From Clostridiales bacterium (GTDB lineage Bacteria; Bacillota; Clostridia; Oscillospirales; CAG-272), in the NCBI GenBank assembly GCA_012511425.1, contig JAAZGC010000318.1, positions 1 through 10,761 of the forward strand: DNA of 10,761 nucleotides. The letters are read 5' to 3'. The position numbers and the translations under genes were made by a program. Below the pieces are notes generated by a model that saw only the letters and a list, made by a program, of their open reading frames with translations, was not told the DNA's origin and did no database searches. This document shows, piece after piece, positions 1-6,374 of the stretch. How positions within the stretch are numbered: position 1 is the first letter of the stretch; each line of letters begins with the position of its first letter.

Positions 1-319
1 AGGAAATGAGATTAAAAGTTCCGCCCAGCATCCCGAGGTATTTGAAATATACCAGAAGACCGATGTTAAGCCCGAGTGCCAGCGCAAAGAAGAAATTCTT
101 CAGTTCGGGCCGGTCGTGATATTTTCCCATAAGCAGCGCGCTGAAGAAGTCAACGCAGGTAGTAAATGCCAGTATTATGATATAATACGGAATAAAGGAC
201 ATATAAAAGAAGCAGGACGCCGCCAGCAGCCAGTACCGGCGGAACCGCTCGGGAAGCAGGAAAAAGACAATCGCTACGACAGGGAAGAAGATGAGAAACT
301 CCACCGAATTAAAGAGCAT
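1..319 (-). CDS. MBOAT-family membrane O-acyltransferase (N-terminal part, cut by window edge)
   Basis: The 106 residues visible begin MLFNSVEFLIFFPVVAIVFF and continue with LLPERFRRYWLLAASCFFYM, then a T-C-V-D-F-F segment. This matches the N-terminus that I recognise in AlgI/DltB-like membrane-bound O-acyltransferases, which move acyl groups onto extracellular polysaccharide or teichoic acid at the cytoplasmic membrane. At least three hydrophobic segments are visible (about residues 5-22, 30-55 and 76-95). The catalytic His lies further downstream, outside the window, so activity cannot be judged. The ATG at 319 is preceded by an AGAGGT Shine-Dalgarno site (about 328-333). It starts 27 bases after the stop of the DMT transporter gene on the same strand, so the two are probably cotranscribed. 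The acylated substrate is unknown; the next genes off the left edge would help to tell. Confidence 0.8.
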   Translation of the reverse strand, partial: MLFNSVEFLIFFPVVAIVFFLLPERFRRYWLLAASCFFYMSFIPYYIIILAFTTCVDFFSALLMGKYHDRPELKNFFFALALGLNIGLLVYFKYLGMLGGTFNLIS

Positions 320-346
320 CGGAATTACCTCTGATCAAATATACTT

Positions 347-1312
347 TTATGCGGCAAGAAACAGGAAGGTCGCGGCGAAACTTAAAATAAGGCCGACAAG
401 TGAATATCTTTCCGGCTTTTCGTTGAAAAGAATCCGTGCGGCGACGGCGCTTAATACAATAGTTCCGCCTGTTACCATCGGATAAAGCACCGAGGCGTCG
501 AGCTTGGCGGCGCCGAGCAGCTGCAGGAAGTAAGCGCTTCCGTCCAGAACGGCTGCGACGGCGCATACTGCGATCATCAGCATAAGCGTCGGTTTCAGGG
601 ATTTGCCGATGTATAGTTTTTCCGTCTGTTCCGCTTGCGAATCCGAAGAAGCATGTTTGTTCCGAATCAGGGAAACAGCCAGCGCGGCGCCCGAAATCAG
701 GAAATTGCAGAGATTTGCAAGAAAGACAAACTCAATCGTCGAAACCGTTTCGGCAGAACTTACCTGATGCAGCTTCGAAAATATCGACACGCCGCCGTTT
801 AAAACGAATACAGCGGCGCAGAGAATCCAGTAGCTGCCCTTGATTTTCTTTCCGTCACCTTTTCCCCGGCTGTCGAGTAGCGGCAGCGCAAGCGATACGA
901 GCATAAGTATAAGTCCGACCACGCGGGCGATATTCGCGGTTTCGTCGAGATAAAAGACTCCGAAAAGCCAGGGCAGCAGCATTCCGCCGCTCATCAGGAA
1001 CATCATGTAGATCGAAACCGGACCGAGCTTCATTATAACAAACCCCAAAAGGGTATAAGTTACGCAGAAAAAAGCGATCAGGGCGGCATAAAGCACCGAA
1101 ACACCAGAAAAGCTGAGCTTTCCGAGCGATATAAGCGAAGCCAGCAGGAAAATGACGGTAGTCAGGCCGCGCACTATCACGTTGAACCGGGAAGCCGAAA
1201 CCGCTTCGGCGCCGTATTTCAGCTGATAGAATTTCGTCACCGAAAATTGCAGGGCAAGCAGTATCACCGAGGATAAAACGATTATATAATTTATCATGTC
1301 AATGTTCCGCAT
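347..1312 (-). CDS. DMT superfamily (EamA-like) membrane transporter
   Basis: A 321-residue, strongly hydrophobic protein with about ten predicted membrane helices, arranged as two repeats separated by a polar linker near residues 215-232 (RNKHASSDSQAEQTEK). Length and two-repeat layout fit the EamA branch of the drug/metabolite transporter superfamily. The last helix pair, with LYPMVTGGTIVLSAVAARIL and then FNEKPERYSLVGL, is typical of the C-terminal repeat. Members export or import small metabolites, but the substrate cannot be read from sequence. The ATG at 1312 lies about 24 bases downstream of the predicted transcription start but has only a weak, A-rich ribosome-binding region. A second in-frame ATG at 1297 (MINYIIVL) is a reasonable alternative start. 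The MBOAT gene follows after 27 bases. Confidence 0.85.
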   Translation of the reverse strand: MRNIDMINYIIVLSSVILLALQFSVTKFYQLKYGAEAVSASRFNVIVRGLTTVIFLLASLISLGKLSFSGVSVLYAALIAFFCVTYTLLGFVIMKLGPVSIYMMFLMSGGMLLPWLFGVFYLDETANIARVVGLILMLVSLALPLLDSRGKGDGKKIKGSYWILCAAVFVLNGGVSIFSKLHQVSSAETVSTIEFVFLANLCNFLISGAALAVSLIRNKHASSDSQAEQTEKLYIGKSLKPTLMLMIAVCAVAAVLDGSAYFLQLLGAAKLDASVLYPMVTGGTIVLSAVAARILFNEKPERYSLVGLILSFAATFLFLAA

Positions 1313-1342
1313 TTCTTTTTTTATATCAGAACCTTGAAAGAT

Positions 1343-1371
1343 ATTCTAACATAAAACCGCGTCAAAGTCAA
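1343..1371 (-). promoter_or_regulatory. SigA-type promoter for the DMT transporter-MBOAT unit
   Basis: On the minus strand TTGACT (1371-1366) and TAGAAT (1348-1343) are separated by 17 bases, with a TG extended -10 dinucleotide one base before the -10 box. Transcription would begin near 1336, giving a leader of about 24 bases to the ATG at 1312. One mismatch to consensus in each box. Confidence 0.7.
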
Positions 1372-1491
1372 CCGAAACAAGAAATTCATTTGTTAAAACA
1401 ACTCACACCGCATTTGGCGCGATTTTGCATACAAAAAAGAAAACTGCCGGCAATATACCCCGATGCATTAAAGAGATGCTGATTTATAAGC

Positions 1492-1520
1492 TTGACAAAA
1501 TGCAGCATGAATGGTATAAT
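1492..1520 (+). promoter_or_regulatory. Consensus SigA promoter for the kinase-regulator pair
   Basis: TTGACA (1492-1497) and TATAAT (1515-1520) are perfect matches, separated by 17 bases, and the -10 is extended (TGG at 1512-1514). Transcription should start near 1527, about 23 bases before the ATG at 1550, leaving just room for the AACAGGA ribosome-binding site (1536-1541). It is back to back with the minus-strand promoter at 1343-1371. Confidence 0.85.
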
Positions 1521-1549
1521 TATAACTAAATAATAACAGGAATCTTTAA

Positions 1550-2092
1550 ATGACAGATATAAAAGAAGGCAATGTAATCCTGACGGGAATGCCCGGCAGC
1601 GGAAAAAGCACGGTAGGAGTGCTCCTTGCAAAAGCACTGGGCGCGGATTTTATCGACACAGACCTTTTGATACAGCGCCGCGCAGGAATGCTGCTTAAGG
1701 ACATAATAACAAATCGCGGAACCGATGGCTTTTTAGATTACGAAGCCGAAGTCCTGCGCTCCATAGATATCAGAGGCGCCGTTATCGCAACCGGCGGTTC
1801 GGCGGTCTGCCGCGAAGGAGTCGTCGAATCGCTGAAAGCCGGCGGAATTTCCGTTTGGCTCGATGTTCCGATAAACCTGCTTGAAATGCGTATAGGCGGA
1901 CTCGAAGGGCTGAGAGCGCGGGGAGTTGCGCTGGGGAAAGACCAGTCTCTTAGCGGTGTTTACGAAAAACGCTGCGAGCTGTATATAAAGAACGCGGATA
2001 TAAGAGCCGAATGCGGCGATCTTAATGCCGAGGGCTGCTGCGCCCTTGTTTTGAGCCGCCTTTCGGCTTATAAATCGAATTTGGGGAAATAA
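1550..2092 (+). CDS. Shikimate-kinase-like P-loop kinase (substrate uncertain)
   Basis: A 180-residue NMP-kinase-fold protein of normal shikimate kinase length. Visible motifs are a Walker A loop GMPGSGKST (13-21), FIDTD (34-38, matching the two Asp that hold Mg and substrate), ATGGSAV (80-86, in place of the canonical GGG loop), an Arg-rich lid LRARGVAL (121-128), and Y-x-x-R-x-x-L-Y with Arg141. Canonical shikimate kinases have Arg in F-R-x-x-E (Arg58 in the M. tuberculosis enzyme), which contacts shikimate; here it is FLDYE (61-65), with Leu at that place. I recall similar proteins in Clostridia annotated as shikimate kinase with the same change, so this looks like a subfamily trait rather than a mutation. 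No other aromatic pathway gene is nearby. AACAGGA stands 8 bases before the ATG. An AraC-type gene follows after 19 bases. Confidence 0.75.
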   Translation: MTDIKEGNVILTGMPGSGKSTVGVLLAKALGADFIDTDLLIQRRAGMLLKDIITNRGTDGFLDYEAEVLRSIDIRGAVIATGGSAVCREGVVESLKAGGISVWLDVPINLLEMRIGGLEGLRARGVALGKDQSLSGVYEKRCELYIKNADIRAECGDLNAEGCCALVLSRLSAYKSNLGK

Positions 2093-2111
2093 TTCCGGAA
2101 AGAGGTAAGCC

Positions 2112-2999
2112 ATGTCAGCCTGGACGTCAAGCTTTGATACGGACGAAGCGGATACCGTCATACTCGGCTTCGGGGAAATCTCTGTCGGCGGCATCAGCGA
2201 TTCGGCGGACAAAGAGCTTATGAATTTCGGCGGCCGCGGTCTCAGCACGATAGCCTGCCGCCTTCTCTATATTTTTGCCGGAAGCAGAATCGATCTGCTT
2301 TATGAAGACGAAGAAAAGCCGATAACAAGAAAACTCGACGGCGGCGAAGACGGGCTCATCGTTTTTATCGCCCCCCGGCCGCAAAGCCGGCTTGAGATCA
2401 AGTCCGGTTCCGATGAGCTTGACGGCTCAAGGTTCATGTATATCGACTATCTCACAAACAAACCGGCGGTTCCGTCGGGAAAGGTATATGTCACACCGCT
2501 CGGCCACAGGCGGGATATCGGCTGTTATCTCGAGCTTATACGGGAACTCTATGTAAAATACTACACCGAAGGCGAAAACGACTGCGTTCTCAACGGCTGC
2601 CGGAATGCTGCGAAAGGACTTGTCGATTACGCGCCGCAGGCGCTTGAGATCCCGCTTTTATCAGATACCCGCGTCATCAATGCCCTAAAGGAAATCAAGC
2701 GCGACCTGCCCCGCGTCACCCGCTCCTCGGCGGCCGTGGCGGGAGGCGTAAGCTCGGTTTATATGGGCGTTCTCTTCGCCGATACGGTCTCGATTTCGAT
2801 CGGCCGTTATATCCGCGAATACCGCCTCTGCATGGCGCAGCTTTATATCCGCGGAGGCATGACGGTGGAAGACGCCGCCCGGATGGTCGGCTATACCTCC
2901 GGCTCGTCGTTCGCCCGGGCTAAAAAGCATTTCAGAGGCGAGAAAAACGACTGCGAAAGCTCGGAAGATTACGAAGACGAATCCGACTCGGACGATTAA
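2112..2999 (+). CDS. AraC-type HTH regulator, atypical, with acidic C-terminal tail
   Basis: A 295-residue protein. Residues about 183-276 resemble the double helix-turn-helix of the AraC/XylS family: DTRVINALKEIKRDLPRVTR, then an SSVYMGVLF stretch in place of the usual YLSRLFK, then a well-kept second unit Y-I-R-E-Y-R-L-C-M-A (233-242) followed by MTVEDAARMVGYTSGSSFAR (250-269). The usual ending (G-x-S-P-x-x-Y-R) is missing; the protein instead ends in an acidic tail rich in Asp, Glu and Ser (278-295). The N-terminal 180 residues are beta-rich and could be a divergent cupin-like sensor, but I do not recognise it. No membrane segment or signal peptide is seen, so it should be cytoplasmic. GGAAAGAGGT stands just before the ATG. 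It probably shares the promoter at 1492-1520 with the kinase gene. Confidence 0.65.
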   Translation: MSAWTSSFDTDEADTVILGFGEISVGGISDSADKELMNFGGRGLSTIACRLLYIFAGSRIDLLYEDEEKPITRKLDGGEDGLIVFIAPRPQSRLEIKSGSDELDGSRFMYIDYLTNKPAVPSGKVYVTPLGHRRDIGCYLELIRELYVKYYTEGENDCVLNGCRNAAKGLVDYAPQALEIPLLSDTRVINALKEIKRDLPRVTRSSAAVAGGVSSVYMGVLFADTVSISIGRYIREYRLCMAQLYIRGGMTVEDAARMVGYTSGSSFARAKKHFRGEKNDCESSEDYEDESDSDD

Positions 3000-3103
3000 A
3001 GAGCTGCTGCGGCAAATTCCGATAAACCGGCAATATACAAATTAAACAAGAATACCGCCGTATTAACACCAAAAATGTTTTGCAGCGGTAATTTTATGCG
3101 ATT

Positions 3104-3721
3104 TTATTCATCGTAATCCGAGCCGATTTGCCGGTCTGTGGTTTTTGTGCAGCAGAAAACGTAATACCCTTTCCTTTTGTAAAGCGTTTCGCAATTCCCG
3201 AAAACATCCTTAAGTTTTGCAAGGGTGCTTTCCGCGCCGTGTTTTTTCAGCGTCACGATATACAGTTTTCCGCCGTCGTTCAGATGAGAGAATGAATCCT
3301 CATACATTTTATAGGTAACCGCTTTTCCGGCATGAATCGGAGGATTTATGACGATCGTGTCAAAAGAACCCGAAATGCCGTCAAAGCAGTCGGATTTTAT
3401 AACATTTGACTCAACGCCGTTGTCGATGCAGTTGCGCTTTGTAAGTTCTAAGGCGTATTGATTGACATCCGCCTGAGTCAGTTTCAGTGAATTGGTTTTT
3501 GCCAAAACTATCCCGATGCATCCGTATCCGCAGCCCATATCAAGCAGCGATCCCGAAAGAGGCGGGATGGTTCTCAGCAAAATATCGGTTGCGGGGTCAA
3601 TGTGGTCCTTTGAAAACAAACCCGAGTCGGTGGTAAATTCAAATCGGTTATTCGCATAATAATAAATTATTTTTTTAATATCATGCTTCAATGTATTATC
3701 TTCGATAAAATAATGGCTCAT
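3104..3721 (-). CDS. Class I SAM-dependent methyltransferase, YbxB/RsmC-type
   Basis: A 205-residue protein from the chosen ATG at 3721. SAM-binding motif I is LLDMGCGYGCIG (residues 59-70), the acidic residue of motif II is in QADVN (84-88), and the catalytic-type motif IV is NPPIHAGK (126-133), which marks N-methylation of a base in nucleic acid. Together with the N-terminal HYF and the FTTDSGLFSKDHID stretch, this matches the Firmicutes YbxB group, related to the rRNA guanine-N2 methyltransferase RsmC; the actual RNA target is an inference. A TTG at 3730 would add three residues (MQH), but GAGGTC at about 3731-3736 nearly touches it and sits better for the ATG. It lies downstream of the khpA terminator, so it needs its own weak promoter or read-through; I found no convincing -35/-10 pair. 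Confidence 0.85.
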   Translation of the reverse strand: MSHYFIEDNTLKHDIKKIIYYYANNRFEFTTDSGLFSKDHIDPATDILLRTIPPLSGSLLDMGCGYGCIGIVLAKTNSLKLTQADVNQYALELTKRNCIDNGVESNVIKSDCFDGISGSFDTIVINPPIHAGKAVTYKMYEDSFSHLNDGGKLYIVTLKKHGAESTLAKLKDVFGNCETLYKRKGYYVFCCTKTTDRQIGSDYDE

Positions 3722-3782
3722 GTGTTGCAAGACCTCATTTTTGAATACATAATACCCGGCAGGCAGAACCGGCAGCGAAGAT

Positions 3783-3809
3783 AAAACCGTTCCGAAAAGG
3801 AACGGTTTT
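3783..3809 (-). terminator. Intrinsic terminator after khpA (symmetric)
   Basis: CCGTTCC (3787-3793) pairs perfectly with GGAACGG (3799-3805) around a 5-base loop, with flanking AAAA and TTTT that extend the stem and supply a U tract on either strand. On the minus strand it begins 3 bases after the khpA stop codon, so it ends the ylxM-ffh-rpsP-khpA operon. Confidence 0.85.
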
Positions 3810-3811
3810 GC

Positions 3812-4048
3812 TTATTTGATCTCAACCGTGACCTGGCGGTTATCGACATTGGCGGCAGCTTTCATAACGCTGCGTATTGCCAGAGCGATGCGCCCGCGGC
3901 GGCCGATCACCTTTCCCATTTCATCGGGAGCGACAGTGAGCGTAAGCTCGGTAACTTTGCCTTTCGATGTCTGGGTAACTTTGACCTGGTCCGGATCATC
4001 GACTATAGCCTTGGCTATATCGGTCAGCACAAGCTGTAAATCAACCAT
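3812..4048 (-). CDS. khpA: KH-domain RNA-binding protein KhpA (YlqC)
   Basis: A 78-residue protein, the normal size of KhpA. It consists of a single type II KH domain with the signature V-I-G-R-R-G-R-I-A (47-55); GRRG at 49-52 is the loop that grips single-stranded RNA. In other Gram-positive bacteria KhpA forms a complex with KhpB (Jag/EloR) and affects cell elongation and small-RNA metabolism. It follows rpsP, its usual partner in Bacillota. A strong CGGAGG site (GGAGG at 4055-4059) stands 6 bases before the ATG. The spacer from rpsP (79 bases) is structured. It is the last gene of the operon here. Confidence 0.95.
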   Translation of the reverse strand: MVDLQLVLTDIAKAIVDDPDQVKVTQTSKGKVTELTLTVAPDEMGKVIGRRGRIALAIRSVMKAAANVDNRQVTVEIK

Positions 4049-4079
4049 TTATAGCCTCCGAATCTGTATTTGGAGCGTG

Positions 4080-4130
4080 TCCGCAAAGCGTCTTGACGCG
4101 GCGGATTTTATTCTAACCGTTTTTCGGTTA
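4080..4130 (-). promoter_or_regulatory. Structured rpsP-khpA spacer with two hairpins
   Basis: Read on the minus strand, a hairpin TAACCG-AAAAA-CGGTTA (4130-4114) includes the rpsP stop codon in its 5' arm. It is followed by a nested stem, TCCGC...GCGGA (4105-4101 with 4084-4080) around GCGTC/GACGC (about 4099-4088). Neither is followed by a U tract, so they do not look like terminators. They may protect mRNA ends, mark a processing point or tune khpA translation; this is inference. Confidence 0.4.
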
Positions 4131-4373
4131 TTTCTCAATTAAACCAACTTTCTTAAGCAGAGCTTTTGCGGTCTCGGTCGGCTGAGCGCCGTTCTTGAGC
4201 CACTGAGTCGCCTTTTCGGCGTCGATTTTGATGTTTGCGGGTTCGGTCAGGGGATCAAAGTAACCGATCTCCTCGATGAAAGCGCTGCGGTTGGTGCGTG
4301 AGTCGGCTACGACAACGCGATAGAACGGATTTTTCTTGGCTCCGCATCTCTTGAGACGAATTTTGACAGCCAT
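4128..4373 (-). CDS. rpsP: 30S ribosomal protein S16
   Basis: An 81-residue protein that begins MAVKIRLKRCGAKKNPFYRV and continues VVADSRTNRSAFIEEIGYFDPLTEP, the clear signature of bS16, an early-binding protein needed for 30S subunit assembly. Length is normal. The ATG at 4373 is preceded by GGAGG (4385-4389), 11 bases away, a rather long but workable spacing. It sits 75 bases after the ffh stop and 79 before khpA, the common Bacillota order. The AT-rich gap before it may hold an extra promoter. Ribosomal protein genes usually need more expression than ffh, which would fit a local promoter. Confidence 0.97.
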   Translation of the reverse strand: MAVKIRLKRCGAKKNPFYRVVVADSRTNRSAFIEEIGYFDPLTEPANIKIDAEKATQWLKNGAQPTETAKALLKKVGLIEK

Positions 4374-4411
4374 TTTTTTGTTTTCCTCCGGAAAATAATT
4401 TTAAATTTGAT

Positions 4412-4441
4412 TTTATATTTAATAAAAAATATAGCGTGTAA
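4412..4441 (-). promoter_or_regulatory. Possible internal promoter before rpsP
   Basis: In the AT-rich ffh-rpsP gap the minus strand shows TTACAC (4441-4436) and TATAAA (4417-4412) with an 18-base spacer. Both are imperfect and AT-rich DNA yields such matches by chance, so this is a candidate only. Confidence 0.3.
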
Positions 4442-4448
4442 TATAAGG

Positions 4449-5822
4449 TCAGCGTCTGAACCGGCGCTTATTTTTGCCCTTGCCTTTGTTTTTGCCGAAG
4501 CCGGACATCATCCCCTGCATTGCGCCCATATTTCCGCCGGTCATCTGCTTCATCAGTTTCTTTATCTGTTCAAACTGCTTCAGCAGGCGGTTGACATCGT
4601 CAATGCTGTTGCCGGAACCCTGAGCGATGCGCTTCTTGCGAGACATATCGATAATATTCGGTTTTCTGCGCTCGAGCGGCGTCATCGATTTGATTATCGC
4701 TTCCGTTCGGTCGATTGCCCGCTCGTCGAACTTGACATCCTTCATCGCAGCGGTATTCATTCCGGGGAGCATTCCCATGATCTGCTCCATCGAGCCCATG
4801 TTTTTTATCTGCATGAACTGTTCCATGAAGTCGTCAAGGGTGAATTCGGACGCGCGTATCTTTTCCTCAAGCTCGGCAGCCTTTTTGGCGTCGTATTGCT
4901 GTTCGGCTTTTTCTATGAACGAGAGGACATCTCCCATGCCGAGTATCCTCGAAGCCATCCGGTCGGGATAGAAAGGCTCGATAGCATCCAGCTTCTCTCC
5001 GACACCGACATATTTAATCGGTTTCTGAGTGACATATCTTACCGAGAGTGCCGCTCCGCCGCGGGTGTCGCCGTCAAGCTTTGTAAGTATGACGCCGGTT
5101 ATGTCGAGCTGATTGTTGAAAGTTTCGGCGACGTTGACCGCATCCTGCCCCAGCATAGCGTCGACGACCAAAAGTATCTCATGCGGATGAACCGAGTCTT
5201 TTATGTCACGCAGCTCTTTCATCAGTATTTCATCGATCTCAAGCCGTCCGGCGGTGTCGATGAAAACGGTATTAAGGTCATTTTTCTGAGCGTATTCGAC
5301 GCCTGCCGCGGGAATAGCGACCGGGCTGTTGTTCCCTTCGATTTTGAAGACCGGTACTCCGACCTGCGCTCCGACCACTTCAAGCTGCTTTATCGCAGCG
5401 GGACGATAAACGTCGCAGGCGACGAGCAGCGGCCGCTTTCCGTCCTTTTTGAGCAATCCGGCGAGTTTTCCGCAGTGGGTGGTCTTGCCGGCGCCCTGAA
5501 GACCGCACATCATGATTATAGTCGGCGGTTTCGGCGAAACGGCGAGTTTTGCATGACTTGTGCCCATAAGCGCCGTCAGCTCTTCGTTTACGATCTTTAC
5601 GATCTGCTGCGACGGCACAAGCGATTCCAAAACTTCCGCCCCGACAGCCCTGTCGGTGATGCTGTTGATAAAGTCCTTTACAACCTTATAGTTGACGTCG
5701 GCTTCGAGCAGCGCAAGCTTGATCTCGCGCATTCCCGCCTTGACGTCTTTTTCGGTGACTTTCCCCTTGCCGCGAAAGGACTTGAAAGCGGCGGTAAGTT
5801 TTTCGGTTAATCCCTGAAACAT
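4449..5822 (-). CDS. ffh: Signal recognition particle protein Ffh (SRP54 GTPase)
   Basis: A 457-residue protein of normal Ffh length. The N-terminal helical bundle (about 1-90) is followed by the GTPase domain with P-loop GLQGAGKTT (107-115), DTAGR (189-193) and TKLDGDTRGGAALS (247-260), and then a Met-rich M domain from about 300 with the SRP RNA-binding segment SRKKRIAQGSG (394-404). The tail from 429 is rich in Gly, Met, Lys and Arg. Ffh binds signal sequences of nascent membrane and secreted proteins with 4.5S/6S RNA and delivers ribosomes to FtsY. It lies 33 bases after ylxM, its standard partner. There is no clear Shine-Dalgarno site before the ATG at 5822; instead a five-codon reading frame (ATG at 5840) ends in TAA directly before it, so translation could be coupled. 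Confidence 0.97.
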   Translation of the reverse strand: MFQGLTEKLTAAFKSFRGKGKVTEKDVKAGMREIKLALLEADVNYKVVKDFINSITDRAVGAEVLESLVPSQQIVKIVNEELTALMGTSHAKLAVSPKPPTIIMMCGLQGAGKTTHCGKLAGLLKKDGKRPLLVACDVYRPAAIKQLEVVGAQVGVPVFKIEGNNSPVAIPAAGVEYAQKNDLNTVFIDTAGRLEIDEILMKELRDIKDSVHPHEILLVVDAMLGQDAVNVAETFNNQLDITGVILTKLDGDTRGGAALSVRYVTQKPIKYVGVGEKLDAIEPFYPDRMASRILGMGDVLSFIEKAEQQYDAKKAAELEEKIRASEFTLDDFMEQFMQIKNMGSMEQIMGMLPGMNTAAMKDVKFDERAIDRTEAIIKSMTPLERRKPNIIDMSRKKRIAQGSGNSIDDVNRLLKQFEQIKKLMKQMTGGNMGAMQGMMSGFGKNKGKGKNKRRFRR

Positions 5823-5855
5823 TTATATCATCAAATACATGGTATTGTGGTTACT

Positions 5856-6215
5856 CTAAATCTCGTCGAGCAGCTTGCCCGCGATTTCGGCGATTTTATC
5901 GCCCCCTTCGGTTTCCTCCGAAAGAGAGATAATCTTGCGGAGTTCCTGCGCCCATTTTTCGGTTTTCGAAAGCAGTCCCAGTTTCGCTTCAAGCTCCTCG
6001 ATTATCGCGCAGGCTTTCGTTATCCTGTCATGCGCGCCGGCGCGGGTGAGATCCAGCGAATTTCCGATTTCGGAAAGGGAAAGGTCTTCGTTCACCCAAA
6101 GCTCCATCGCCTCCCGCTGCCGCTCGGACAGCACACCGCCGTAAATATCGTAAAGCCTGGTTATCCTGACGTGCTGCATTTCTGCAAGCATCGGTTTTTT
6201 TGCATTGTCAGACAT
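5856..6215 (-). CDS. ylxM: YlxM/p13-family HTH protein
   Basis: A 119-residue protein of the YlxM (UPF0122) family. The core RITRLYDIYGGVLSERQREA (17-36) and the following MELWVNEDLSLSEIGNSLDL form a sigma-region-4-like helix-turn-helix, then TRAGAHDRI and a helical EELEAKLGLL. Family members sit next to ffh across Bacillota, and a streptococcal YlxM has been reported to associate with SRP components; the same role here is inferred from sequence and position. The N-terminus has about 15 extra residues compared with the core. GGAGG (about 6224-6228) stands 8 bases before the ATG at 6215, supporting this start. It is the first gene of the operon, with a leader of about 67 bases from the consensus promoter upstream. 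Confidence 0.9.
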   Translation of the reverse strand: MSDNAKKPMLAEMQHVRITRLYDIYGGVLSERQREAMELWVNEDLSLSEIGNSLDLTRAGAHDRITKACAIIEELEAKLGLLSKTEKWAQELRKIISLSEETEGGDKIAEIAGKLLDEI

Positions 6216-6289
6216 GACCTTCGCCTCCGGTCGGCATTCATAATCGTGGTTATCGGCTGAAAAGCGGTGTTAAGCGAAACGCTTTACAT

Positions 6290-6318
6290 ATTATACCGCA
6301 ATATTTCCGTTTTGTCAA
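6290..6318 (-). promoter_or_regulatory. Consensus SigA promoter of the ylxM-ffh-rpsP-khpA operon
   Basis: On the minus strand TTGACA (6318-6313) and TATAAT (6295-6290) are both perfect, with a 17-base spacer. Transcription should start near 6283, about 67 bases before ylxM. It diverges from the promoter at 6359-6387; the two -35 boxes are about 40 bases apart. Confidence 0.85.
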
Positions 6319-6374
6319 GTACCGCGGCGGATGTTGACAAAAATTTAATAATTATCCCTTGTCAATAATGACAA
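6312..6374 (+). repeat. TTGTCAA/TTGACAA inverted repeats between divergent promoters
   Basis: Four related elements occur in 63 bases: TTGTCAA (6312-6318), TTGACAA (6334-6340), TTGTCAA (6359-6365) and TGACAA (6369-6374). The first two form a perfect inverted repeat with a 15-base gap, and TTGTCA with TGACAA forms a 6-base inverted repeat with a 4-base gap that covers the plus-strand -35 box. Two of the elements are -35 boxes; the other two are not explained by promoters. Confidence 0.5.

Noticed and set aside
243..254. Numbering of the EF-hand-like D-x-N-G-D-G motif in the solute-binding protein as a dockerin (residue numbers)
   Set aside because: A single D-x-N-G-D-G-x-x-D-E-x-D motif is common in sugar-type solute-binding proteins; dockerins carry two copies about 30 residues apart at a protein end.
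3000..3103. Terminator between the AraC-type gene and the methyltransferase gene
   Set aside because: Only short inverted repeats (for example AATAC/GTATT at 3051-3064) without a U tract were found, so no terminator is called although the genes converge.
3751..3775. Direct repeat CCGGCAG twice upstream of the methyltransferase gene
   Set aside because: Two 7-base copies next to each other are too short to claim as a functional element.
4407..5810. A 467-codon open frame on the plus strand across nearly all of ffh
   Set aside because: It lies wholly antisense to a certain gene. Its openness follows from the codon use of ffh, which avoids codons that read as stops on the other strand. Its protein shows no known domain and no ribosome-binding site supports it.
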